Shown: positions 21,395 to 33,581, numbered from the stretch's first letter. The stretch: DNA of 64,000 nt from Ryuthela nishihirai (GCA_038380435.1 JAWZYU010000034.1:22299404-22363403), one strand, 5' to 3'. Notes: a model not told the origin generated them from the sequence alone. Program-made: numbers and translations.

Positions 21395-23745
21395 CCTTAC
21401 AGCTGACTTTCTTGGGCTGCGACACTCTACTTACGGCTGACTTCCTTGAGCTGCGACACTTTACTTACGGCTGACTTCCTTGAGCTGCGACACTCTACCT
21501 TACAACTGACTTCCTTGGGCTGCGACACCTCTACCTTATGGCTGACTTTCTTGGGCTGCGACACTCTACTTATGGCTGACTTTCTTGGGCTGCGACACTC
21601 TACCTTATGGCTGACTTCCTTGGGCTGCGACACTCTACTTATGGCTGACTTTCTTGGGCTGCGACACTCTACCTAACGGCTGACTTTCTTGGGCTGCGAC
21701 ACTCTACCTAACGGCTGACTTCCTTGGGCTGCGACACTTTACTTACGGCTGACTTCCTTGAGCTGCGACACTCTACTTACGGCTGACTTCCTTGGGCTGC
21801 GACACTCTACCTTATGGCTGACTTTCTTGGACTGCGACACTCTACTTATGGCTGACTTTCTTGGGCTGCGACACTCTACCTAACGGCTGACTTTCTTGGG
21901 CTGTGACACTCTACCTTATGGCTGACTTTCTTGAGCTGCAACACTCTACCTTACGGCTGACTTCCATGGGCTGCGACACTCTACCTAACGGCTGACTTTC
22001 TTGGGCTGTGACACTCTACCTTATGGCTGACTTTCTTGGGCTGCGACACTCTACTTATGGCTGACTTTCTTGGGCTGCGACACTCTACCTTATGGCTGAC
22101 TTTCTTGGGCTGCGACACTCTACTTATGGCTGACTTTCTTGGGCTGCGACACTCTACCTAACGGCTGACTTTCTTGGGCTGTGACACTCTACCATATGGC
22201 TGACTTTCTTGAGCTGCGACACTCTACCTTACGGCTGACTTCCATGGGCTGCGACACTCTACCTAACGGCTGACTTTCTTGGGCTGCGACACTCTACCTT
22301 ATGGCTGACTTTCTTGGACTGCGACACTCTACTTATGGCTGACTTTCTTGGGCTGCGACACTCTACCTAACGGCTGACTTTCTTGGGCTGCGACACTCTA
22401 CCTTATGGCTGACTTTCTTGGGCTGCGACACTCTACTTATGGCTGACTTTCTTGAGCTGCGACACTCTACCTAATGGCTGACTTCCTTGGGCTGCGATAC
22501 TCTACCTTATGGCTGACTTTCTTGGGCTGCGACACTCTACTTATGGCTGACTTTCTTGGGCTGCGACACTCTACCTAACGGCTGACTTTCTTTGGCTGCG
22601 ACACTTTACTTATGGCTGACTTTCTTGGGCTGCGACACTTTACTTATGGCTGACTTCCTTGAGCTGCGACACTCTACCTTACGGCTGACTTCCTTGGGCT
22701 GTGACACTCTACCTTACGGCTGACTTTCTTGGGCTGCGACACTCTACTTTTGGCTGACTTTCTTGGGCTGCGACACTCTACCTTACGGCTGACTTTCTTG
22801 GGCTGCGACACTTTACTTACGGCTGACTTCCTTGAGCTGCGACACTCTACCTTACGGCTGACTTCCTTGGGCTGCGACACTCTACCTTACAACTGACTTC
22901 CTGGGGCTGCGACACTCTACCTTATGGCTGACTTCCTTGGGCTGCCAACTCTACCTTATGGCTGACTTCCTTGGGCTGTGACACTCTACCTTACGGCTGA
23001 CTTCCTTGGGCTGCGACACTCTACCTTACGGCTGACTTTCTTGGGCTGCGACACTCTACTTACGGCTGACTTTCTTGGGCTGCGACACTCTACCTTACGG
23101 CTGACTTTCTTGGGCTGTGACACTTTACTTACGGCTGACTTCCCTGAGCTGCGACACTCTACCTTACGGCTGACTTTCTTGGGCTGCGACACTCTACTTA
23201 CCGCTGACTTTCTTGGGCTGCGACACTCTACCTTACGGCTGACTTTCTTGGGCTGCGACACTTTACTTATGGCTGACTTCCCTGAGCTGCGACACTCTAC
23301 CTTATGGCTGACTTTCTTGGGCTGTGACACTCTACTTACGACTGACTTCCTTGGGCTGCGACACTCTACCTTACGGCTGACTTCCTTGGGCTGCGACACT
23401 CTACCTTGCGGCTGACTTCCTTGGGCTGCAACACTCTACCTTACGGCTGACTTCCTTGGGCTGCGACACTCTACCTTGCGGCTGACTTCCTTGGGCTGCG
23501 ACACTCTACCTTACGACTGACTTCCTTGGGCTGTGACACTCTACCTTGCGGCTGACTTCCTTGGGCTGCAACACTCTACCTTACAGCTGACTTCCTTGGG
23601 CTGCGACACTCTACCTTACGGCTGACTTTCTTGGACTGCGACACTTTACTTACGGCTTACTTCCTTGGGCTGCGACACTCTACCTTACGGCTGACTTCCT
23701 TGGGATGCGACACTCTACCTTACGGCTGACTTTCTTGGGCTGCGT
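21395..23745. repeat. 35-bp minisatellite, about 68 copies
   Basis: Unit GGCTGCGACACTCTACCTTA plus CGGCTGACTTCCTTG, with 33-35-bp variants (CTTACGG, CTTATGG, CTAACGG; TTCCTTG against TTTCTTG). Long and short units often alternate, giving dimers of about 69 bp, which is why 23-residue peptide periods appear in translation. CTTATGG/TTTCTTG variants dominate the left half and CTTACGG/TTCCTTG variants the right end. No evidence of expression. Confidence 0.95.
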
Positions 23746-23883
23746 ATACTCTATTTCAAGTAAGGAATGGAGCGGAAAAATCTGAAGATCAAAGAAGAAG
23801 GCAACAACGAATGAAAAGATGCCACACCCACATGAGTTCTACCAAAAACAACTCAAAGGCGTAATATTCCTCTACTGCAAATA

Positions 23884-25256
23884 CACTGGCGGAAATTGGA
23901 AGAACTCAGAAGGAATTCCTTTAGGAATGTCATATTATAATACGTTAATAGTTAAGGGCAGCAGAAACCGTGATTCAAGATTGAAAGTCATTGGGTGAAA
24001 TAATGCCGTCACTGAGGACGACAACATGCAAATGTACGCAGCGCGTATAGGCATGACGAAGGCATGACTAGGGCATGAAGAAAGAAGTTATTCGTCTTGT
24101 GTTGTGTTGTTCAGTGCTCTTTGAAGAAGCTACCATGCCTGGGCGACGCAGGTGCGCAACATTTGTTCAGTTAGCGGAGTTTGAGCGAGATCGTATAGTG
24201 GGTCTTCGGGTTGCAGGTTGGTCTTTTTGTCAAATTGCACCCCACGTTGGACGAGAGGTATCGGCAGTGGTACGATGGTCGCGTTGATGGTCAGAAGAGT
24301 ATTCGCACACTCGCAGATGTGGTTCCGGGTAACACAGAGTTACAGACGCACCAGAGGATCAGCGTATCAGGAGGGCAGCGGTGGCAGAGCGGATGGCTAT
24401 GGCGCCACAAATTCGATCTGCTGTCGTACCAAGGGTGTCTACAAGAACGATACGCAATCGTGTTTTGGAAGCAGGACTACGGACACGCATGCCACTGACA
24501 CGGTTACCACTGTCACCTCGTCACTATCGAGCACGTTTGCAGTGGTGTCAAGAACGAGTTCATTGAAGCGAAGGAAGACAGTCTGTGGTCTTCAGTGATG
24601 AAAGCCGATTCTGCTTAGAAGCGTCTGATGGTCGTTTACGTGTCCGAAGGCAACAAGGTGAGCGGCTTCTTCGATCGTGCATCTGCCAGCGACACACAGG
24701 ACATCATGGTGTAGGGAGTGATTAGCTATGACTCTCGAATGTGTCTGTACAGGGTACACTGAATAGCAATACGTACATCAGCGACATCATACAGCTGGTC
24801 GTTCTGCCATATTTGAGTGTAATCCCAAATGCGATATTCCAGCAGGATAACGCCCTCCCACACTCTGCCCGGGCAACTCAACATGCTCTTCAGGCAGTGC
24901 ACCAACTCCCTTGGCCAGCACGCTCTCCGGACTTGTCTCCAATCGAGCATGTCTGGGACTGGATCGGACAAAGACTCTTCTGCGGACCGCGGCAGACAAC
25001 GACCACTGCTGAATTATGCATCCAAGTTGAAAGCTCATGGAATGGATCCCCCAGCATGATATCCAGCATTTGTATGACCGATTGCTCGAGGAGGTGCAAC
25101 ACCTTATTGAAATGTGCCTTCTGTAAAATGTAATGCTCATTAAAAAGTAAAATAAACATTGAATCAGTTCACACGTGTGATCACTGTTCTTTCTCAACAA
25201 GTTGTTTCTGCTAAATAAATTGTTAATGGTGTTCTTTTTTTCAATTTCCACCTGTG
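23884..25256 (+). mobile_element. Tc1-like transposon with both ends (1,373 bp)
   Basis: Left end CACTGGCGGAAATTGGAA and right end (complement) CACAGGTGGAAATTGAAA, flanked by TA at 23882-23883 and 25257-25258. The transposase within is frameshifted. Length is in the normal Tc1 range. Confidence 0.85.
24135..25133 (+). pseudogene. Tc1-like transposase (frameshifted)
   Basis: Starts MPGRRRCATFVQLAEFERDR with an N-terminal helix-turn-helix (IVGLRVAGWSFCQIAPHVGR), then RTRMPLTRLPLSPRHYRARL, VFSDESRFCL (first catalytic Asp), FQQDNALPHSARAT (second Asp, about 24840) and SPDLSPIEHVWD (catalytic Glu, about 24940). I count about 32 residues between the second Asp and the Glu, against 34 in canonical Tc1; this may be a family trait or a small deletion. 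At least three frameshifts and several stops break it. Confidence 0.82.
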
Positions 25257-25934
25257 TAGTTCAATATTTTATGCAAGAAATAAGTACTTTTCTGATTTAA
25301 ATTATTATCACGTACACTGAGATGCCAATTTAATAGTTACATCACCCCTCGTCACGTAAATGGTTCATTCCAACACATAATACGTCACGTGGCCGCGGTG
25401 TACAGTATAAATCAGGCAGACCAGTTCTTCGAGCATCAGTAAGAGTTGGAGAGTCAGAATGGGCGACTTGAGCGACTCTGAACGTGGCATAATGGTGCTA
25501 GGCATCGGCTCTAGCATCTCCCAAGCGGCCTCTCCTCTCCTGGGCTTTTCACGCACAATCATTTCAAGGGTTTACCGAGAATGGTGGGTAAGCCAAAAAC
25601 TATCAGTGATCGGCGATTCTGGGGACGAAAACAGCTTCTATATCACAAAGGTTAAAGGAGACTGGCCAAAAATAACGAACTGATGGGACACAGCCAGGTA
25701 AATCACAGCAGAATTAAACATTGGCGGCAGAAACGAACACGGGAGTCCATCTCTGAAGACACCAGGTATCGGATCTTGTCGCAATGGGCTACAACAGCTA
25801 CGGAGCATGGTGCTAATGTTGTCATAGAAGAACACGAAAGTGCGTCTGCAGAGGAGCATTGAAACTTGCCATTGAGGACTGAAAAAAAGTAGCCTGGTTG
25901 GACGAATCAGGTGCCTCTCATATCATGCTGATGG

Positions 25935-26310
25935 ATTGGGTTGGGTGGCATCTGAGTGGCACTTTTTTTGCACACAATAAGCTAAATGGGCAGAGGACCC
26001 CTAAGGCTGAGAGCAGGTTGGGGGAGGGACCCACAGGAACAGTTGTTCGAAGATAGATGGTAACCTTTAGTCAAGGCCATCCAGCGTGTTCTTTAACATG
26101 CATAGGGTACGCCTCTCTCACAGACGAGGCCTCAACTTAACGTCTCATCCGATGGACAGCGGTCTTTCCAAGCCCATCGGTGTCCCCTACTGACCATGAC
26201 AGGTAGGGGAGTTTTGCGGAGATAAATCTGAACGTTGGCCCAGTTGCGACTCGAACCTGGGAAATGCAGACTAGAAACCTGGTGCACTGGCAACTGAGTC
26301 ACGTCCACCC
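25935..26310 (-). mobile_element. SINE A, minus, inside the Tc1 element
   Basis: Diverged but complete, from GGGTTGGGTGGCATCTGAGT to CAACTGAGTCACGTCCACCC. Perfect TSD CATGCTGATGG (25924-25934 and 26311-26321), which is Tc1 coding sequence on both sides. Confidence 0.92.
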
Positions 26311-26383
26311 CATGCTGATGGGAGGATCAGAATTTGGCACCAGCAACATAAGGCAATGGAGCCATCTTGTTTGGTGCCAACAG

Positions 26384-27085
26384 TACAGGTCGGTGGCAGC
26401 AGTGGGATGATGTGAGGTGGCAGCAATGTGATGATGTGAGGTGGCAGCAGTGGGATGATGTGAGGTGGCAGCAGTGGGATGATGTGAGGTGGCAGCAGTG
26501 GGATGATGTGAGGTGGCAGCAGTGGGATGATGTGAGGTGGCAGCAGTGGGCGACTCGAACCTGGGAAATGCAGACTAGAAACCTGGTGCACTGGCAACTG
26601 AGTCACGTCCACCCCATGCTGATGGGAGGATCAGAATTTGGCACCAGCAACATAAGGCAATGGAGCCATCTTGTTTGGTGCCAACAGTACAGGTCGGTGG
26701 CAGCAGTGGGATGATGTGAGGTGGCAGCAATGTGATGATGTGAGGTGGCAGCAGTGGGATGATGTGAGGTGGCAGCAGTGGGATGATGTGAGGTGGCAGC
26801 AGTGGGATGATGTGAGGTGGCAGCAGTGGGATGATGTGAGGTGGCAGCAGTGGGATGAAGCGAGGTGGCAGCAGTGTGATGATGCGAGGTGGCAGCAGTG
26901 GGATGATGTGAGGTGGCAGCAGTGGGATGATGTGAGGTGGCAGCAGTGGGATGAAGCGAGGTGGCAGCAGTGTGATGATGCGAGGTGGCAGCAGTGGGAT
27001 GATGCGAGGTGGCAGCAGTGGGATGATGTGAGGTGGCAGCAGTGGGATGATGTGAGGTGGCAGCAGTGGGATGATGTGAGGTTCA
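26384..27085. repeat. 24-bp minisatellite in two blocks
   Basis: Unit GGTGGCAGCAGTGGGATGAT plus GTGA. Block 1 (26392-26550) has about 7 copies and block 2 (26696-27082) about 16. Between them lies a direct duplication, offset 304 bp, of the sequence that precedes block 1 (26247 onward repeated from 26551), including the SINE tRNA-end remnant. Because 24 is a multiple of three, the frame stays open (DVRWQQWD repeats), but this is not evidence of a protein. Confidence 0.93.
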
Positions 27086-27104
27086 CTTGTAAAACTGTCC
27101 TCTT

Positions 27105-27305
27105 ATAAAAAATAATAAATACCCCCTCAAGCATCTGCTTGCCACAGAGATCTGACAGTTTATATGCTATAGTAGTAGGTCTGTGAAGATGGCAGGAACT
27201 CAGCAGAAAAACGACATGTACATCCATGCCTTATCGGGGCTCGAACGCAGGTCCCTTAGATCAGTAGCTAAGCGTGCTAACCACTTGGCCATATGCCATC
27301 CGTTT
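27105..27305 (-). mobile_element. SINE B, minus
   Basis: AATAAATACCCCCTCAAGCA to TGCTAACCACTTGGCCATAT. Slightly shorter in the body: part of the CTGACAGGAGCCTGTCAG hairpin is deleted. Target duplication not clear. Confidence 0.85.
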
Positions 27306-27716
27306 AACCGTCTCGTGTGTGGTAACCCTAATCCAAACGGCCAACAAAGTTGTTGTGGCTGCATGATTAAGATAAGTGCTTTTAAATTGTCAATCATTTC
27401 CACTACAAAGAATGAGAGTTAAGACTGCCAGTGCATAATATGCACATACCAGGACATCGTCGGTCCTTTTTACCCATCAGTGTTTATTAATATACTTTAT
27501 AACTCAGCAAACACTTTGGCTTTTTCAGTTCTTACCACATCGTTTGCATTAAACTTGGAATTTGACCTTGAGCAACTTGGACCGGCGTCGTCTGCGACAA
27601 TGGTTGCCCTCTGGCAACACGATATTGTAGTCACATGACATTCGACGTCACTGCGTTTGCTGAGTATGTCAACAGAATGACGGATCGCTGCTGCAAATGT
27701 TGAAATAATTGGAGTA

Positions 27717-27750
27717 CAGTCGCTCAAAAAAGTATCCGAACACTATGGTT
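27717..27750 (+). mobile_element. Solo Tc1-like terminal inverted repeat
   Basis: TACAGTCGCTCAAAAAAGTA followed by TCCGAACACTATGG resembles the outer end of a Tc1 family. I found no partner end and no transposase adjoining it. Confidence 0.4.
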
Positions 27751-27813
27751 GATTACAGAATTCCGAAAAAAAATTTTTTTAGAAATTAGTGATCTGGCAA
27801 CCTTGCCAGATAA

Positions 27814-27895
27814 AATTTGAACTGAGAAATTAGTGATCTGGCAACCTTCGTGTCAACACGAAGGTTGCCAGATCACTAATTTCTCAGTTCAAATT
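27814..27895. repeat. Perfect 40-bp-arm palindrome with 2-nt spacer
   Basis: Arms 27814-27853 and 27856-27895 are exact reverse complements, separated only by CA. The core is AGTGATCTGGCAACCTTCGT against its complement. A direct copy of 24 bp of the left arm (AGAAATTAGTGATCTGGCAA then CCTT) sits just upstream at 27781-27804. The structure would extrude as a cruciform or fold into a long RNA hairpin. Confidence 0.95.
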
Positions 27896-28067
27896 CAAAT
27901 TCCATCACCCTAGGCGACCGCTTGAAATGCTTGCGGTGTGGGAATCGACCCTTATTAAGGCTATCTCATGTAAAACTCGAACTTCAAATACCTCCTTAAT
28001 TTCTGAGGTAGAGTTCCTAATGCTGTAATCAGTGTTGTGGATACGGAAATGTGTCGCTCTAATGGTG

Positions 28068-28262
28068 GATAGGCCGAGTAGTTAGCGCGCTGGCTACTGA
28101 TCTAAGGGACCTGGGTTCGAGCCCCGGGTAAGGCATGGATGTTCATGTTGTTTTTCTGCTGAGGGCCTGCCATCCTCACAGACCTTCTACTATGGCATAT
28201 AAACTGACAGGCTCCTGTCAGACCTCTGTGGCAAGCAGCTGCTTGAGGGGTATTTTATTTAT
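28068..28262 (+). mobile_element. SINE B, plus, full-length
   Basis: Best reference SINE B: head GGCCGAGTAGTTAGCGCGCT, box B GGGTTCGAGCCCCG, body and end CTGCTTGAGGGGTATTTTAT. Approximate TSD TAATGGTGGA / TAATGATGGA. Confidence 0.88.
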
Positions 28263-28274
28263 TCATTATAATGA

Positions 28275-29400
28275 TGGACATCAAAATACCGGACATATGG
28301 GATATACAGTGAAACTCCTATTTTCATGCTGTTAAAGGGACCACTTATCACAAACTTGAAATCAAGGAAAATGGGATTCCATGTCAAATAAATATTGATC
28401 TTAATTTCTAGCTGGCTGATTTTAATGAAATGTAGTATACTGGTAGGCCTCAGAGTTAAACAGAAAAAGATAATTTATTTTACTTTTTTCACCAGTAGTT
28501 TTCAAGTTATGAAGAGTTCAAATGTACCAAAAGTGTTCAAAGTTTGAATTACTAAGCTTTTTTTTAAACGTTTATAACTCGCATTCTATTGGTGCTACAA
28601 TATTAAAACTAGTCTACTTTAAAAGAGCCTTAATAATTAATAATAATTAATAATAATTAATAATTAATTAATCCTTAATGAATCACATTTTAAAATGAGG
28701 TATGTTCATTTAGTAGTAAATTAAAATTTTAAGTTCATTCTCCGAAACGTTTCACTTAAACAGAGATTTCTCTCTGTGAAAAAACTGGGGATACCTCCAG
28801 CAATTTTCTTGAGAGAGGTGGATTTTTCTTACGCCGAGGCGCATGTTTAATATAAATATGTTTTATATAATATGGAACAAAAGGATAAATTAACATTATA
28901 AAGAATTAACAAAATCATCTTCAGATAAATGTCATGACAAACTCCAAATCTGAGCCATGCCTTCGGAGCTTCAACATCTCGATTCATCTCGATCATCTCG
29001 ATTCATCTTTGCTTTTGCTCTGTCGATGCTGTGGATTTGTAATCCAGTAGAAAATGAGGTAAAATATCACCAGATGATATTAAAAAACTGTAACTAACAA
29101 GCTCTCAAATAAAACAGAATACTTTTTTTTTTCTCCATACGATTGAAAACAGCTGGGGGTTGGCCTTTGGTATCCCCCAAAAAGATTCGTACCTTTCTTT
29201 TATGCAGGTTCACTCACAGTATCGTTAAAGCAAGAATTCCTTATAATTAAAAAATATTTTTTTTACTAAAGTGTTAATGGTAACATTTGCTATTTAATAA
29301 GAACTGAATTAAAAAATATTCAATACAAAGATGAAAGCATTCTTTAACATTAAACTCAAATTTAGAAGAAAATGGTGTTCCGACCCAGGTGGAATACGAA
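28275..29400. other. Gap within SDR intron 1: AT-rich, simple (TAAT)n stretch
   Basis: A run of TAATAATTAATAATAATTAA type sequence lies at 28630-28672. No gene seen. Confidence 0.5.
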
Positions 29401-29424
29401 CTTCTGATCTGCCAATAAACATTC

Positions 29425-29536
29425 TGGTGAGGTCCTGCCATCCTCACAGACCTTCTACTATCGCATATAAACTGACAGGTTCCTGTCAGACCTCTGTGGC
29501 AAGCAGCTGCTTGAGGGGGTGTTTATTTATTTATAC
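29425..29536 (+). mobile_element. SINE B, plus, 5'-truncated
   Basis: Starts in the body at GGTGAGGTCCTGCCATCCTC and runs to GCTGCTTGAGGGGGTGTTTA with an ATTT tail. No tRNA head. Confidence 0.85.
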
Positions 29537-29569
29537 TCTTAGTTACACCGCTAATCAAGATTTCTTCTA

Positions 29570-31290
29570 CTTTCTGTGTGACTCAAAAATCACGGTCAAA
29601 TCTCAGTTCACTTTATGTGTAGTTGAAGAATCACGATCACACCTCTCCCACTCACTCTCTGTGTGGACGAAGAATTGCGATCAAATCTCCATTCCCCTTC
29701 TGTGTGGACGAAGAATTGCGATCAAATCTCCATTCCCCTTCTGTGTGGACGAAGAATTGCGATCAAATCTCCATTCCCCTTCTGTGTGGACGAAGAATTG
29801 CGATCAAATCTCCATTCCCCTTCTGTGTGGATGAAGAATGGGATCAAACCCCCATTCCCCTTCTGTGTGGACGAAGAATTGCGATCAAATCTCCATTCCC
29901 CTTCTGTGTGGACGAAGAATTGCGATCAAATCTCCATTCCCCTTCTGTGTGGACGAAGAATTGCGATCAAATCTCCATTCCCCTTCTGTGTGGATGAAGA
30001 ATTGGGATCAAATCTCCATTCCCCTTCTGTGTGGACGAAGAATTGCGATCAAATCTCCATTCCCCTTCTGTGTGGACGAAGAATTGCGATCAAATCTCCA
30101 TTCCCCTTCTGTGTGGACGAAGAATTGCGATCAAATCTCCATTCCCCTTCTGTGTGGATGAAGAATGGGATCAAACCCCATTCCCCTTCTGTGTGGACGA
30201 AGAATTGCGATCAAATCTCCATTCCCCTTCTGTGTGGACGAAGAATTGCGATCAAATCTCCATTCCCCTTCTGTGTGGACGAAGAATTGCGATCAAATCT
30301 CCATTCCCCTTCTGTGTGGACAAAGAATTGCGATCAAATCTCCATTCCCCTTCTGTGTGGATGAAGAATGGGATCAAACCCCCATTCCCCTTCTGTGTGG
30401 ACGAAGAATTGCGATCAAATCTCCATTCCCCTTCTGTGTGGACGAAGAATTGCGATCAAATCTCCATTCCCCTTCTGTGTGGACGAAGAATTGCGATCAA
30501 ATCTCCATTCCCCTTCTGTGTGGATGAAGAATTGCGATCAAATCTCCATTCCCCTTCTGTGTGGATGAAGAATTGGGATCAAACCCCCATTCCCCCTTCT
30601 GTGTGGACGAAGAATTGCGATCAAATCTCCATTCCCCTTCTGTGTGGACGAAGAATTGCGATCAAATCTCCATTCCCCTTCTGTGTGGACGAAGAATTGC
30701 GATCAAATCTCCATTCCCCTTCTGTGTGGACGAAGAATTGCGATCAAATCTCCATTCCCCTTCTGTGTGGATGAAGAATTGGGATCAAACCCCCATTCCC
30801 CCTTCTGTGTGGACGAAGAATTGCGATCAAATCTCCATTCCCCTTCTGTGTGGACGAAGAATTGGGATCAAACCCCATTCCCCTTCTGTATGGTTGAAGA
30901 ATCACGATCCAACTTCACGTTCACTTTCTCTGTGGTTGAAGAATCACGATCCAACTTCGCGTTCACTTTCTCTGTGGTTGAAGAATCACGATCCAACTTC
31001 ACGTTCACTTTCTCTGTGGTTGAAGAATCACGATCCAACTTCACGTTCACTTTCTCTGTGGTTGAAGAATCACGATCAAGCACGTATTCACTTTCTGTGT
31101 CGTGGAACATCATGATTTTATGCGGTCAAACTCCATCCCCTTTCTATGTGGTTAAAGAAATACGACCGGACCCCCTATTCACTTTCTGTGTGATTAAATA
31201 ATCAAACCACCCATTCATTTTCTGTGTGGCTGGAAGAATCGCCATCAAACTTTCATTTCCTTTCTAAGCCGTTAAAGAATCTCCCACTCA
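29570..31290. repeat. 41-bp minisatellite with older, diverged edges
   Basis: Core units (29665-30890, about 30 copies): TCTGTGTGGACGAAGAATTG plus CGATCAAATCTCCATTCCCCT, 41 bp, with GGGATCAAACCCCCATT variants. Right side (30890-31080): five 42-bp units of a sister type (TCTCTGTGGTTGAAGAATCA). Both outer edges (29570-29660 and 31080-31290) hold single decayed units. Since 41 is not a multiple of three, all forward frames stay open; ORFs here are by-products. Confidence 0.95.
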
Positions 31291-31667
31291 ATTTGTTTGT
31301 ATTGATTAATTTGAAGTGTTTTCGTTTCATTTAAAGCTTATTAAAGATTTATTTTCCACAATTTCTACTAATTTTTCCATTAAACATTTTTGCGGTGTTT
31401 GATTTGTGAAATTAACTTTAGCTGAAATAGATTTCATTCAGCTGATAACTGTGCTTTTTAACTTCCAAGAAATCTTCGAATTTAGGGGAGTTTCCCGAAT
31501 GGCATTCTCCGATTTCCTGTTTCAGTTATCTCCAAACTTATCGTCACTTTGCTTTGCTGTCGCAGGCCCTGCTTTGAATTCGGTCTTGTTTGCCTTGCTT
31601 ATCTTTATGTTTATTTTGTGTCATATCTCAATATGGATCTTCGTCGTACACTTAAGAGACAGCTGGG

Positions 31668-33581
31668 TTGGGTTGTTTTACCTCTGAGCGGCACTTTTTT
31701 GCACATCATGGGCTAAATGGCCAAGTCACATGGACCCCGAAGGCTCAGAGAAGGTTGGGGGAGGGGACCCACTGGAACAGCTGTTGGGAGACAGATGGTA
31801 GCCTCCCGTCAAGGCCATCCAGCGTGTTCTTTAACGTTGGGTTGTTTTACCTCTGAGCGGCACTTTTTTGCACACCATGGGCTAAATGGCCAGGTCACAT
31901 GGACCCCGAAGGCTCAGAGAAGGATTGGGGGAGGGGACCCACTGGAACAGCTGTTGGGAGACAGATGGTAGCCTCCCGTCAAGGCCATCCAGCGTGTTCT
32001 TTAACGTTGGGTTGTTTTACCTCTGAGCGGCACTTTTTTGCACACCATGGGCTAAATGGCCAGGTCACATGGACCCCGAAGGCTCAGAGAAGGATTGGGG
32101 GAGGGGACCCACTGGAAAAGCTGTTGGGAGACAGATGGTAGCCTCCCGTCAAGGCCATCCAGCGTGTTCTTTAACGTTGGGTTGTTTTACCTCTGAGCGG
32201 CACTTTTTTGCACATCATGGGCTAAATGGCCAGGTCACATGGACCCCGAAGGCTCAGAGAAGGATTGGGGGAGGGGACCCACTGGAAAAGCTGTTGGGAG
32301 ACAGATGGTAGCCTCCCGTCAAGGCCATCCAGCGTGTTCTTTAACGTTGGGTTGTTTTACCTCTGAGCGGCACTTTTTTGCACACCATGGGCTAAATGGC
32401 CAGGTCACATGGACCCCGAAGGCTCAGAGAAGGATTGGGGGAGGGGACCCACTGGAAAAGCTGTTGGGAGACAGATGGTAGCCTCCCGTCAAGGCCATCC
32501 AGCGTGTTCTTTAACGTTGGGTTGTTTTACCTCTGAGCGGCACTTTTTTGCACATCATGGGCTAAATGGCCAGGTCACATGGACCCCGAAGGCTCAGAGA
32601 AGGATTGGGGGAGAGGACCCACTGGAAAAGCTGTTGGGAGACAGATGGTAGCCTCCCGTCAAGGCCATCCAGCGTGTTCTTTAACGTTGGGTTGTTTTAC
32701 CTCTGAGCGGCACTTTTTTGCACACCATGGGCTAAATGGCCAGGTCACATGGACCCCGAAGGCTCAGAGAAGGATTGGGGGAGGGGACCCACTGGAAAAG
32801 CTGTTGGGAGACAGATGGTAGCCTCCCGTCAAGGCCATCCAGCGTGTTCTTTAACGTTGGGTTGTTTTACCTCTGAGCGGCACTTTTTTGCACATCATGG
32901 GCTAAATGGCCAGGTCACATGGACCCCGAAGGCTCAGAGAAGGATTGGGGGAGGGGACTCACAGGAACAGCTGTTGGGAGACAAATGGTAGCCTCCCGTC
33001 AAGGCCATCCAGCGTGTTCTTTAACGTTGGGTTGTTTTACCTCTGAGCGGCACTTTTTTTCACATCATGGGCTAAATGGCCAGGTCACATGGACCCCGAA
33101 GGCTCAGAGAAGGATTGGGGGAGGGGACTCACTGGAACAGCTGTTGGGAGACAGATGGTAGCCTCCCGTCAAGGCCATCCAGCGTGTTCTTTAACGTTGG
33201 GTTGTTTTACCTCTGAGCGGCACTTTTTTGGACATCATGGGCTAAATGGCCAGATCACATAGACCCCGAAGGCTCAGAGAAGGATTGGGGGAGGGGACCC
33301 ACTGGAAAAGCTGTTGGGAGACAGATGGTAGCCTCCCGTCAAGGCCATCCAGCGTGTTCTTTAACGTGCACAGGGTATGGCTCTCCCGCACACGGGGCCA
33401 CGGCTTAACGTCCCATCCGACGGACGGCGGCCTTTCCAAGCCCATCGGTGTCCCCTACTGACCGTGGGCAGGGCGGGGAATTTTGCGGAGATAAATCTTA
33501 ACGCTGACCCAGCTGGGACTCGAACCTGGGAACTACAGATTACGAGCCTGGCGCGCTACCGACTGAGCCACCCCCGCCCCA
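31668..33581 (-). mobile_element. SINE A whose 3' module is tandemly repeated ten times
   Basis: Module starts (TTGGGTTGTTTTACCTCTGA) at 31668, 31837, 32007, 32177, 32347, 32517, 32687, 32857, 33027 and 33197, spaced 169-170 bp. Only the last continues into the SINE body and tRNA head, ending 33581. A single perfect TSD AAGAGACAGCTGGG (31654-31667 and 33582-33595) encloses the whole. Modules differ at a few sites (CACACCATGG against CACATCATGG, GGAACAG against GGAAAAG), with a roughly alternating CACC/CATC pattern. Apparent 80-residue ORFs are frames in the repeat. Confidence 0.95.

Larger units (their letters stand above)
25315..27090 (+). pseudogene. Second Tc1-like element: decayed, SINE-interrupted and minisatellite-expanded
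   Basis: Left end near 25315 (TA then CACTGAGATGCC). The transposase starts MGDLSDSERGIMVLGIGSSI (ATG 25459) with ASPLLGFSRTIISRVYREW, a typical Tc1 DNA-binding region. VAWLDES (about 25888) is the first Asp block. SINE A is inserted at 25935-26310. After it the frame resumes as GRIRIWHQQHKAMEPSCLVP, followed by GTACAGGTCGGTGGCAGCAG, the codons of the conserved GGGSVMVWG block, which then turn into the 24-bp minisatellite. After the array GAGGTTCACTTG may code the next FT residues. The rest is lost. Confidence 0.75.

Noticed and set aside
21395..23745. CRISPR array
   Set aside because: No unique spacers; contiguous tandem units in an animal genome.
29660..30890. ORFs with SVWTKNCDQISIPLLCG repeats as a gene
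   Set aside because: 41-bp unit open in all forward frames; no start context, domain or splice signals.
31668..33461. Serial 80-codon ORFs (SERHFFAHHGLNGQVTW type)
   Set aside because: They are the antisense of SINE A 3' modules and also occur at every other SINE A copy.
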